Position numbers and translations under genes: made by a program
Shown here: positions 49,299 to 60,053 of the stretch, in pieces
How the letters are laid out: every line of letters starts with the position of its first letter
Position numbering within the stretch: the stretch's first letter is position 1
Assembly (NCBI GenBank): GCA_013350335.1
Contig: CM023540.1
Coordinates: forward strand, 31,103,175-31,167,174
DNA length: 64,000 bases
Direction: 5' to 3'
DNA from: Chimonanthus salicifolius
Taxonomy: Eukaryota > Streptophyta > Magnoliopsida > Laurales > Calycanthaceae
The notes under the pieces: model-generated
The model's input: the letters and a program-made list of their open reading frames with translations, nothing else
The model's database searches: none
What the model was told of the DNA's origin: nothing

Positions 49299-52200
49299 TT
49301 TCATGGTATCATCTCATTTAGTAGTTTCTAGTGGCTCCCTGCACACTTCCTAGCAATAAAATTGTTGTTACCATCTCAAGATCAATATTTCTATAGGTAT
49401 ACAATCTGTTCACAATGTTCTCCTTTTCTCAATCTTAGGTAAGACTGATTCCAGTCCTATTTCAAAATTTGTTAACCATCGTTTCTTGTTTCGTTCTGAT
49501 TTAGTAGCTACTGAACCAACACATTATGTATTTGACAAGCACTTAAAAACATTCCCATATTATCTATTTGACAGGTCATTGGAAAGCATTTCCCATCTTC
49601 TTTAACTTTTCTTTTCCTTTAAAAAAAGAAGTCCCATCTATCCTACTGAATGATCTAAGTCTCTAGTTCTCCTTTCCCTTGTCTTCATAAGCTTATAAAT
49701 ACCCTTTTGCCCCTAGTTGTTGACTGAACATACAAATAATCAACTCACTTTTTTACAGCTTTCTTCCAAGCTCCATTCACCAACCTTCCAAACGTTCAAT
49801 ACTTCTTCTCAGTGATTTCATTAAAAGGGTACATCTTTTCATGATACCTTTCCGCACTACTACATTCTAGCTCCAACTAGTGAGGGTTACATGATATCAT
49901 TTTGAACATTTTATGCATCTATCGATCCATCTATTCTATTCTATTCCATCTATCTATAGTGAGCTCGCTAGCTAGAGAGTGGGCCCCATGAAGTTGGGCA
50001 CAACGTCGCTCCCTCTGACCAACAGTCTTTTTCTTTGATGCCAAAAAAGAAATATTTCTAAAATAATTTTAAATAGATAACACACAATGATAAAATACTC
50101 AAGCAATAAAAAAGAAATAAGCTGTATTGAAGTGATATCTGATTGTGAAAATGATGGGAAATATCAATACAACCTAATTTAAATTTAGATCCAAAAATAT
50201 AATGGGGATAAGCAAAAATTTCTTATATTAAAGGCGAAAAAAAGAAGTCCATGCAACATCATCGACCACGAATATGAATATTGACTTGGCCCTTGAGTGC
50301 ATGCATGCGATCTGATGACCCAAATTGATGATATGATGGACCACACACCATGTATAGACTCTGACCCAAAGTCTCTCCAGTGAGACAATCTCATCCAGTC
50401 AATCAACAGCTTACAAATAAACATTTAAGAAATAATTAAGCAGTAAAAATGGACCAAATGTTCAATGACAAGGATCTTCTCATCTGGACTACTTTGTGTG
50501 AATGGTCAGTCCAAGGTAGGGTCCCTCGGAACAACAATTTGGTTCTTTTTTCCCCCTTTCTAGAGCGTTAGACCAATGTTTTGTTTGTCAAACCAGCCAA
50601 CTACAATATAAGTAACCAAGACTGAATGATGCTGTATATAAATTCATGTATGATAAGGAAAGCTAAGACATCTCACCCAAAGCGAAAAGGAGGGAAGTGG
50701 CGCAACGGCGTTTTCATATCCAAGGATATTGAAGAACTCTCAGTGTTTTCCCATTCCATTCCAAGTGCATGCTCCTGTGGTTCTAACATCTGAACTGGAA
50801 TACCACTGGTACTTGGAACAGAAACAGTAGTTCCAGCCAATCTGCTCTGCAGATCTGGTTCAAATGCTCTCTCATTTTGCTCGGGGTGTACAGGAATGGC
50901 ATTATTCCCTTGGCTAAGCCCAACCAAAGCTGTCAGGCCATCTCCTGAGAGGTCTCCATTCAGATCGAGTCTGGCTTCTGATTCATCATGGGCAAGTGAT
51001 TGCTGACCGTTTCTGTTTCCCAGACCAAAAGGAACACGAGAAAATACAAAACGCGTTGGAGGCCAAGCTGCAGCAGGCACAAATGTAGTTCCTCGTCCAA
51101 TACCAGCAAGTCCATCAATGGGGCCCCGTACATGCACACGCACAGGCCCAAACAGGCCATTTCCTTCACCTTGAGCATCAGCTAGGTATATATTCCCCAT
51201 ATTGCCAGGTGCATTGTTCCGATCATGCTCTTGCCTGTAATAACCAGTGGGAGTAGTACCATGTGAAAATCCATATGGTTGTCTACAGGCACATTGAATG
51301 CTCGTACGACTGCAGTTTTTGCAGGTATCAGCACCAATTTCTTGTACCCTGTGACTTAAAAGCATCTGCATGAAAGTGAAACAAGTCTCAAACTTCAGGT
51401 TTCCAAGGTTTTTAATTATTCAAAACAAAAATAATAAAAATCAGATTACCACCATTCTCTAATTACTCAAAAAAAAGGGTGCAAAATACGCTCATGACAA
51501 GGTCTTGTGGTAAGGGGATGCTGAATTCTAACCTGTAACCACAGACCGTCATTCACCGCCTTGCAAGGGAAGCCCAACTCTTCCAAATGCTTTCTCACAC
51601 TTAACAGTGCTTCGAAAGACATGTTACAGTACAAAAGAGACCCACCTTCAAAGATGTTCATAAATGCATCATATTCTTCATCATGTATACCACAATTTCC
51701 TTTTGCATAGTTCTTCACTTGTCTTCTACCCACTATTCTGCCACCCCATGAAGGAGGAGGTATGCTGCATCTTCCCCAGTCATTGGGCATAGCCCCATTA
51801 CAGGACGATGAGGTTGTAGAGGAGCAACGCCTTGATTGCTCCCTTGAGAGCCAGCTGTTGTTATTTAAATGGTAACATGGACTTTCTTCAGATGGTCCTT
51901 CCATAGCATCTCCATTGTCCCCCATTATGTTTGCTTCAATTCCATTCCTCATTTCGAGATAAGGATGAGATTTCCTGACTGCATCTGAATCCGAAAATAA
52001 GCTACCTAGGGAAGCTGGTTGTTCCAACTTGCAAGAATATCTTGATTCCGAAAATGACTGTAAACATGTTCCTTGCTGAGCTTGCGATGGCTTAGCATCA
52101 GAGACACCACTATGGTAGTCTACCACACAGTCCACAAGCTCGACCAAAATATTTTGAGCAGTTTTATGTCCTTCAAGATTATCCTGTAAGTTGACGTCTC

Positions 52201-55200
52201 CAAATTCAGTTTCTAGTTGTTTGTCGTTGCTTCCAATGATAGAACTCTTTCCCTTTAACATGGAAGAATCAGCAAGAGCATTTGTTTCAATCTCTGAACT
52301 TGCTTGCTCAGGATGATCTGCCTTGAAGAAAGCACCTTTTGCAAGAAGTGCATACAACGCCAGCTCAAACCTTCAAATAAAAAATTAATGAAAAATAAAC
52401 ATCACAATTCAAAAAATATTAGAGTTGGGAAACTTGCAAATCATGATGTGTCCCATACCGTTTTTCTTCACTAGGCACCCACAAATCATTAGACGTGAGC
52501 AGAGCATGCAAAGTTTGAGATGAAAGTTTTGGAAGCACCTACATTCATCACATATCAGATTAGTCATGAAAGTGTCCAATTTTCTTAGTGATTGTGACAG
52601 AGCGAGAGAGTGAGTGAGAGAGAGAGAGAGAGAGAGTCTTTCCAAATCCGTTGTTTATGTGTTACTAGGAATATTGGTTGTATACCTCTCTCAATTCCAT
52701 GGTACCACACTGACAAAGGTAGCCCCAGCATGCACTTCTGACACGCTCCCCATGTATACCATAGTCCTGGCTCTCTGCAAATACCTGAATAACAAATATA
52801 AGCAGTTAAGATTTCAAAGGGTAGATGTATCCAATATTTTTTGGACCAGTTGATCATGCAGCTTCCTCAAAAGCAGAAATTCAACCAATTAAGAGTGAGT
52901 TGAGTATTTTGATTCCATCAACATCCAAGTTATTTGCATTGAAGGAGATTGTAAAATTTCTCCGAAGTGCACAAACAGTGGCTCAATTTATCTGTGGACA
53001 ACGGCTGCAATTGGAGCAAATTAGGGATCTATTGTTTGGGAAAGATTCCTTTATTCAGTGAAGTGTTCCTTTGTTTTGTTCCTACAAAAGGAAACCTTGA
53101 GGCAGACACCCTTGCTATGCAAGATGCCTCTCATCTACATCTTGTAGCTATTTTGCAATAACATATTCTGTAGTAGCATTCTTGTCCAAAAAATTCATCT
53201 AGCCAAAATTTAAAAAATAAGACACATACAGACACACACAAGAACAACAACAACAATCATTAACTTCAAGCAAACCAGTAGGAAGCAGATGGAAGCCTGG
53301 AATGGACCTGATATGCTAGAAAGTTGGAAGTCCACAGTTCAGATATGATGAAGTCTGTGCAAATTGCACATAAATCCTGCATCCAAAGTTATAGGATACA
53401 CAAGCTATAAATGAATATAATGTGAATTTTTTTCTAAGAAATAGCTAGGTACCTAAAAGAAGTTTTTGTTTCATTTTTCTTTAAAGTACATTTGAGAATT
53501 GAGACTCAAGAATTATTGAAATGGTTATGTTCATACCTGAAGATCTAGAAAAGATGCAGCGGCAAGAACACGAAATGCATTATTATCATTAAGCTTGGGA
53601 TGGTGCCCATAAAGATATGCCAAGGCAATTGTAATTGCTTCAGAATTAACATTGTCATCATCAATATGCAGGGTTACCACTGGTGCACTAGCCTCTTTCC
53701 ATGGACCATGAAGCATGTTCCTGCCATGTACATCATACTTGTTACTTGGACCTATTGCACATAATTGGGAAATAACAATTTAATTAAATAAAAATAAAAT
53801 CCTCTCTCTCTCTCTCTAAATAAATTCCACAAAGCCATGCTTTTGAAAGACAATTTTTTTATCATTTTTTTGAAAGATAATTTTTTATCATTTTTTGTTA
53901 AATTCAACAAATATAGAACTTTCCAATCAACCCACCCCTATGGCCCCAAGTGGACATACACAAAAGGGAGCTTATCATAGTACACCACAACCCAGAGCAG
54001 CAACTCCTAAAATTAGTTTTAGGCCATCAAGACACCCTACACTCAGATAATGCAAGTATGCAACCTCTAAAATAAGTTCTCTTCAAGACATTGGCCCTAT
54101 ACATTTGCAACATTTATCACAACATATACAAGTTGATAATGAACCCATTTTCCAAGTTCGAGGCCGCACAATGTAACATAAGTCTAAACATTGGCAGATA
54201 CAATACGCATTGTGTCCTTGAAATATGATCATGCTCTGTTCCTATTAACAAAATACAGACATATGTAAGCATCAATTGTGTACTAACCCTTAAATGGGAA
54301 AAGTGTTCACAACAATGTAAGATGCAGAATGTTTATCAGTAAACGATACATTGTACAGTGTTTCAAAAACTTCCCACTAAGATGCACATCAACACAATTA
54401 ATTCCACTCAGTGAGTGCTGCATTCTACAACAAGTGCCACTAAATTCTTGGACTCCATCCTGTTGCATTATCACTTCTCAGCCAAAATGCATAACAAAAA
54501 TGCCATCTTATTTTCAAATGGTGGAATTGCATTAACTTTCATATGGCACACATGTCATATAGATAGCATCACCCCAGAAAATAGAATGGCCTCATTCCGT
54601 GTCAAGAACAACAGAAAACCAGACAAATCCTATCAGCAACCACTTGACAGTCACCCGATGATTTTTCTTCAAAAAAAAACGTCAGTAACAGCATTCTGAT
54701 TATCCAGACATCCAATTAGATTCGTTTTCTCGTCTGCGCCCTCGATAAATGGGCCCTGCAAGCATCTTCCTTTCGCGCACGTGCAAAAATTAAATTATGG
54801 ATGGCAATTGGTCCATTTAATTTTACAGTGCATTTGATCAAACGCGAGAAATGCATCAAAGAAAATGTACCTCAAAAGCAGACAGTATCCAAAAGAAATC
54901 AACAGAACAAAGTAAGATAACCTAACACACTAGACAAAAAGGGAAAACAAACCGAATCAAAGGAACAGAGGAGAATGGATTCTGCGATGAGGAATTGGAA
55001 GAGAAATTGAAAACGAAACAACGTAGTGACCTGAAATAGGAGCTGCGGGAGAGGATGAGGCGGTGGAGATGGTAGGTGGAGCCCATGGCATTGACGACGA
55101 CATCGGAGAAGGACCCAGAATTGAATCCCTCGGTCTGAATGTGATCGCAGAGGGAGCTGAGGTTGCAATCGAGTGCCCGCAATTCTCCGCTGCTACGATC

Positions 55201-55347
55201 GTTGTCCGATTGCTGCTGCTGCTGCTGCTGCTGATGCTGATTATGTTGCTGTTGCTGCTGCTGATGCTGAGATGGAGATGGCGAGGAAATCGCCATTTTC
55301 ATGGAATTTATGAACGGTCGAGTGTTTGGGAATTGGGATTCCATCAT
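44971..55347 (-). CDS. BTB/POZ domain protein, BACK-like region and conserved C-terminal domain
   Basis: Twelve exons: 55347-55031, 53720-53537, 53376-53308, 52784-52686, 52538-52459, 52370-51533, 51365-50677, 46064-45980, 45892-45841, 45402-45353, 45286-45239 and 45147-44971. All are GT-AG and in phase, giving 895 residues. A Gln/His-rich stretch (about 28-46) precedes the BTB domain (about 62-190: GSFSDVVVNAMGSTYHLHR, LILSRSSYF, then ALAYLYGHHPKL and AFRVLAAASFLDL). A BACK-like helical region follows (AESQDYGIHGERV, LSSQTLHALLTSNDLWVP). Long low-complexity linkers contain a Cys cluster (C544-X2-C547-X7-C555-X-C557). The C-terminal 135 residues (VEFEDVHRL, GSLWKVSVQAF, LGLFLHRR, ARYQLICPSKREVMVFGSF) form a beta-rich conserved domain. 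BTB proteins commonly serve as CUL3 substrate adaptors; that role is inference here. The order resembles germ-cell-less proteins. Intron 7 (4.6 kb) is full of transposon debris. Confidence 0.92.
46470..48560 (-). pseudogene. degenerate LINE with reverse transcriptase remnant, in BTB-gene intron 7
   Basis: On the minus strand the frame at 48170-47928 retains the outline of a plant LINE reverse transcriptase palm. A block LYLFSWLHLMNDMNS sits where SPYLFALVMDELT is expected. About 50 residues on comes LFVDNMIL (about 47960-47934), where the FADD catalytic box is expected, with both crucial residues altered. Downstream (46470-46810) is the 3' region that also occurs at 23400-23850. Many stops and gaps; inactive. 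It is in the same orientation as the host gene. SINE copy D is inserted in it. Confidence 0.6.
47787..47885 (-). mobile_element. SINE-like copy D, truncated
   Basis: A T-run is followed by AAGGTGTCCAGACCTC and the shared core CTACTAATCCTTGAGG, then GTGCAAACCTCC and CCAACCACAC. Only the tail half of the family sequence is evident and no clear target-site duplication was found. It interrupts the LINE remnant, so it is younger than that. Confidence 0.55.
48638..48816. mobile_element. hAT-type MITE with perfect 8-bp target-site duplication
   Basis: ATCTGCTT at 48630-48637 and 48817-48824 bounds a 179-bp element whose ends are CAAGGTTTTAA and TTAAAACCTTG, an 11-bp perfect inverted repeat. The interior is rich in GACTCAGTC / GGACTGAGT-like words. 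The 8-bp duplication is the hAT hallmark. It has no coding capacity and lies in BTB-gene intron 7. Confidence 0.92.
49259..49294. repeat. (TA)n microsatellite, about 18 units
   Basis: An uninterrupted AT alternation within BTB-gene intron 7. Confidence 0.95.
52603..52635. repeat. (GA)n microsatellite
   Basis: A nearly pure GA run in the intron between exons 4 and 5 of the BTB gene. Confidence 0.9.
52845..53161 (+). pseudogene. RNase H-like remnant of a LINE, antisense in a BTB-gene intron
   Basis: Between exons 3 and 4, plus-strand frames read AEIQPIKSELSIL, then (after a frameshift) IEGDCKI, and finally VPTKGNLEADTLAMQDAS. This order resembles the AE..AI..GL, ESDS and VPREGN..ADALA blocks of the RNase H domain carried by plant LINEs. 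A frameshift and stops break it. Recognition is by motif memory only. Confidence 0.45.
55196..55275. repeat. CAG/CAA trinucleotide repeat coding for Gln/His tract
   Basis: GCT/GTT/GAT triplets on the plus strand encode the Gln/His-rich tract of BTB exon 1 on the minus strand (about residues 28-46). Interrupted units, likely length-variable. Confidence 0.9.
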
Positions 55348-56496
55348 CTTTTCTTCTTCTTTCCAGATATAGAGAGATGGGGAAATTAACGGGAAATGGA
55401 GGGTGAGTGGAGAAGGGAAAGGGGTGATGGAGATGAATGCATTTGCATTTCTACGGTCGAAAATCACAGGGGAATTTTCGGCGGTTAAATTATCATGCCC
55501 TGTTTGGATGGATGGAAAGAGAAGAATTGGGATTTTGGAATATGGGAAATAATGTTTTTCTAAAGTAACATTAATATTTTATTATTTTTAAATGATTATT
55601 AGAAAATTCTGCTTTCATTAGTTTAATGAATCATCTTAATTAATTATGCTTTCATTAGTCAATGAAATTATTATTTTATTTTCAAAAAAATCAATATTTT
55701 TTCTTATTTGTTTAATACATCTTTTAATTAATCATAATATATAAAAATCTTATTTAATTGTTCTTTTATATGAAAGATAAGGAATAAGATAACTCAATGA
55801 TTTTCAATTAGATACTTAGATAGCCTTTGTGGTAAACTATCCATTCATCTCTTTTTTTCCTTTTTATCACAAGACATGACTCACCCTATGATATGACTTG
55901 TCTGATCCCTCAAAGTCCAAAGTCCATAGTCCATACATCTCTCAAACCTCTCCATTACAACGTTAGATTAAAATTATAGTTAAAACAACATGATCAAAAT
56001 CTTCTGAAACATATAGAATAGAGTGAAATTTTCATTTTATCTTTATCGGTGCACCACTCAAGAAGTATGGATGTACGTTTAACACGTCACTCTATGTGTA
56101 TATTTTCTGCATACCAGTGCACCGGTACTTGTTGAGTGGTGCACCGTAAAAGTAAAATGGAAATTTCACTTCATCAATCTCGTGTCTTCTAAAACAGTTT
56201 ACCTGTTTAAGATGGGCACTCTTAAAATAGTTCAACTTAATGATTAAATATAATTAATCTAAGTTATCATAAAAAATATTTAATTAATGCATTAATTTTT
56301 AAGACATTGAGTTGATGAGTACTGACATTAATCATCAATCCAAACTTAAATTAGGCTTCTATTTTTCTATGAAAAAATAATAGAAGAAAATGGTATATCA
56401 AATTATTGATCTATAGAAAATTTCAGAGCAATAGAAATCAAATACTTTGGCAATGTAATAGAGTTTATCTTTTATGTGATATATTATGTGAGTTAG
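55348..56496. other. BTB-gene upstream region up to the retrotransposon
   Basis: Probable 5' leader and promoter of the BTB gene in the first few hundred bases, then AT-rich DNA with a foldback element at 56021-56171. No coding exon seen. Confidence 0.55.
56021..56171. mobile_element. foldback MITE-like inverted repeat
   Basis: Two arms of about 47 bp form an imperfect inverted repeat. The left arm begins GAGTGAAATTTTCATTTTAT and contains CGGTGCACCACTCAA; the right arm contains TTGAGTGGTGCACCG and ends AAATGGAAATTTCACTT. About 50 bases separate the arms. No clear target-site duplication, so the superfamily is open. Confidence 0.75.
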
Positions 56497-59400
56497 TGTA
56501 ATACCCTGCCCCGGATTAGGAGTGTTTTATCTTAATTTCCGTGTTTAACCGGTTAATCTAGAAGATTTTTGGTCAGGGCTTCGAGGAAAGCCCAAGTTTG
56601 GCCCAATCCGAGCTCGTGAGCTCAGAGATCCAGCCCGTTCAGCTGGAGGGGTATTTTGGTAATTTGCCGCTTGTTGTGATTATTTCTCTAAATTGTGTGA
56701 TTTGATGATCTTTATTGGTGAATAATACTCTCTTTAATGAAGGATTGCATTTATTATTTTAAAATGATTTAATTTTCAGAAAATAATATTTATTTATCGC
56801 CCGTCGGAACCCCGAAAGAGAGTTTTAATTATTTTAAATAATTTCGGGAAAAAGATAAATTTTGAAAATGGTATTGGGTGTTAGACCATTTTAAGATTGA
56901 TCTAGATATTTCATTTCATCTCAAAATAAGATTTACAAATTAGTTATTTTTACATTTGTTTAATTAAGTAATTATGGGTAAAATGTGATTTTTGTTTAAA
57001 TCAAAGGTTTTTATTGAGAGATAAAAACTGAAATTTTTATGGTGACCTATGGTTTAAAAACCCAACCCATCTGTAAGGTTGGATTAAGTTTTTGAGGTCT
57101 TAAATTAGTACTTTTAGTTTTAAAAATCAAAATTTCTTAAACCAGGCCCTTTCTGCAAATTGGGAAATAATTGGGGACTGATCTGCAAAACCAGAACAGC
57201 CTGCACACGCCATGCCGCGTGCACTGGCCGTTCGGCGGTGATCATCACCTTCTGCCGTCCCGTCCCATCGGATTTCAGCCGATTTTCCGGCGAGAGGAGC
57301 CTATAAATTAAAGGCCCCTTCTTCCGTTTCAAATCCCAGCAATTCTTCTCTTCTCTGCTCTCTGTTTGATTTCCGACCGACCGACCCTGAGCTGCTGTTT
57401 TTCAGTAACAGTAAGCTTAAGGAAAGATTTTCAAAAAATCTGAATTTCAACCCAGGAATCAAAACCAAGGTATCCATTGCATTCCTTTTTAAATTCTAAC
57501 CGATTTAGAATCAAGAAAATCAGATTTTGACCTTGTTTTCACTGAGAAAAACCAGTTTTAAATTTTAAGGAAAACCATGGGTTTCATGTACCCGTGAGGA
57601 TTTACCCTTAAAATCGGATGACCCTTTGAGCTTTTGAGCTCCAAACCTCTCCCTATGGAAAGAGGACTCCCAGAGGAGTCCATCAGACCAGACGGATGTG
57701 AAAAACGAATCCAGGAAGCCCTCCCTTTCTGGAATCGCATTTCACCTGTTTTCCGCCGTGACTGTCTGCTGTTGCAGACAGTCGGAGAAGACGACTCTCG
57801 GAAGGACCGAGAGCTGATCTTCGGACGGTCCGAACCGTCGGACGGTCCGAGCTGTGACCCTCGGACGTTCCGAGCTTCAACCCGAAGCCCAGTCTGCCCG
57901 AGGCGAGCCAGACCTCTCTCGGATGCACCGAACCGAGCTCGGAAGGACCGAGCCCAGCTCGGAAGGACCGAGCATCCTCGGAAGGTCCGAACCTGTATTC
58001 GGATGTTCCGAGATCTGCAGACCCACGAGACTTCTGTTTTTCCGTTTTCTGGACTTCGGACGGTCCGAGACTCAGTCTTCGGACGATCCGAAGTCAGGCC
58101 TCAAGTTCCGAGGCCTGAGACTCAGTTTTGTGTGGTTCGGATGATCCGAAGCCACTGACCCAAGTTCCGAAGTAATGTTCCGAGGAACACTGTTTTGAAA
58201 AATAATAAAATATTGTTTGATGACAGTTTTAATCTTGATTATTATTTATCTAATGTGTTAGATTAATTGTGATGATTTATACCCCCCTTGTTAATTAAAA
58301 ATGTACTAACCCCTTTTTCTCTTATTATTTATAGTGTAAATACTATTGTATACGCTTTCAGTCCGACACTAGTCGGGAACTGAGTGATTCACTTTCAGGA
58401 CGACACTATAGTCGGGCATTGAGTGACCTCGAGGCCTACTCAAAATGTCAGCTCTGGTCCTATCCAGAAGACAACCGAGAAGTGACCCGAGGATCTAGAC
58501 CTTACTCAATAAGTCAATCTGGTCAATGCCCAGAAGACAATATGAGTTTGGACTGAGCCCCTTATGTTTATTATATTATTATCTTGTGGATGATTTAAAG
58601 AGGATAGAAACCAAATAGGAGACTCATTCCATTAAACCCGGATATTTTGTAGGAAAATATATGATTTCCAAATATTACGTATATATACGTATTTGTTATG
58701 TATATTGATTGAGCACTTGTATGTTGTTTGACAGAGACCGCGAAACCACACAATCACGGTGAGGGAACTTAACTCTGCAGATTTTGTAAACAGGTGTTAT
58801 TTTGAGCAATGAGTGGTTTCGGTTTTGATGAACCCACTCATGTGCCTATATATGATGCACTATGGTAAGAGTGCTGTGATGATTTGATATTACGGTGTTG
58901 ACCGTATGTGTATATAAGACTGCTTCCACGTACCTGGGCTATTGAACCAATATCGGCCATATGAGAGATGGTTTATGTCTACTGGACCATGGGCGGACCA
59001 TGCTGTCGTCAGTTGCTGACTTGAGGGTGTCAGTATCGGCTAAGTTTAAGAGCCGGAGATGTACTTGCAATGATGTATTTTGACCGTGTCGGGACTTAAT
59101 ACTGGTCTCAGTGTAGTCGGCAGGCGTTACGGTGGATAATGGCAGTGATTGATAGTTGATGATGTTATTATCTTATTTGAGATTATGCTTACTGTTATCA
59201 AGCATGTGATATTAACTGTTGTTAACCTGTTTTACTATTTACTTAATGTGCACTGTTAATTATCCTTCACTGGGCTAGTTAGCTCACACCACTCACCTTT
59301 TCAGGCGATGAACCCGAGGAGGAGGACCCTCTCTTTCAAACTTAGGGCGTTTGAGCCAAGGCAGTGTTTTGGGATTCCCCCGGAGCGGAATGCCCTGATC

Positions 59401-59757
59401 TCTTTCTGTTGGTTCTCGGAACCGTTATTTTTGTATTAAGTACCGGATGTGGTACTTAATTTGTATTTGACTATTGTAATCGGCTATGTTGCCATTTGAG
59501 ACGATGTTCTGGATTGATTTATCAATGTTAATATTTGTTTGATCTTATTATTAGTGGATGTTATTGTGTTGTTTTGTTTTGTCTATGGGGCATGCATATG
59601 GTACATGTTTGAGTCCTCTTAGCGGGCTGATGTGTAACCGCTGGGCCTAACTGTTGATCCGGCCCAGTAAGAGTGCTTGTGGATTAGTTTACTTTCCTTT
59701 CAAAAAAAAAAAAAATCAGTCGCGTTCCGGGCCCACTGGTCGGGTCGGGGCGTGACA
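56497..59757 (+). mobile_element. 5' LTR of Ty3/gypsy element A
   Basis: A 3,261-bp LTR starting TGTAATACCC and ending GGGCGTGACA (TG...CA ends). A primer-binding site three bases downstream confirms it is a 5' LTR on the plus strand. It has an almost identical partner in inverted orientation at 60054-63314. It contains the palindromic motif array at 57798-58149 and a non-conserved-looking open frame (57634-58158) produced by that array. The five bases before it, GTTAG, would be one side of the target-site duplication; the other side is outside the window. Confidence 0.92.
57798..58149. repeat. array of 12 TCGGANNNNCCGA palindromic motifs inside the LTR
   Basis: Twelve 13-bp units of the form TCGGA-N4-CCGA, most with flanking Y/R completing a dyad, occur in 352 bp. 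Examples are TCGGAAGGACCGA (57798), TCGGACGGTCCGA, TCGGACGTTCCGA, TCGGATGTTCCGA and TCGGATGATCCGA (58137). Spacing is irregular. The mirrored array lies at 61662-62013 in LTR B. Confidence 0.9.
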
Positions 59758-59760
59758 GCT

Positions 59761-59772
59761 TGGTATCAGAGC
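59761..59772 (+). other. primer-binding site (initiator Met tRNA)
   Basis: TGGTATCAGAGC begins three bases after the LTR A end. It is the standard complement to the 3' end of plant initiator tRNA-Met used by many LTR retrotransposons. Confidence 0.92.
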
Positions 59773-59874
59773 GTAGGCTCAACTCTAGGACTGTGATGGG
59801 TTACTACCTAGTTAGAATTGTTTTTGCCCTAGTGTTGCTATTGTATTGACAATTTCTTGTTTGGTGATACAGAT

Positions 59875-60053
59875 ATGTCAAGCAATAATACCGAATGCTT
59901 CCAGGGGACACCTAGCGACCCTATCGTCATAGATTCTGGAGATGACTCCGGTGCGCCAAGTTTCGATGAGGTTGCACCTAGGGAGGAGGTAGTAGTGGCA
60001 TCCCCCGAATACCACGTGGGTGCTGAACCTGAGGAGGAAGAGGGAGATGTCCC
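59875..60053 (+). pseudogene. gag start of element A, cut off by LTR B
   Basis: The first ATG after the leader opens a frame of about 60 codons, acidic (PIVIDSGDDSGAPSFDE, then EPEEEEGDVP), until element B's LTR begins at 60054. It is at the position of gag, but too little remains for a domain match. Confidence 0.6.

Noticed and set aside
57634..58158. 174-codon open frame in LTR A and its mirror in LTR B (61653-62177)
   Set aside because: It is Arg/Ser-rich and created by the palindromic motif array; no domain is seen and LTRs do not normally code for protein.
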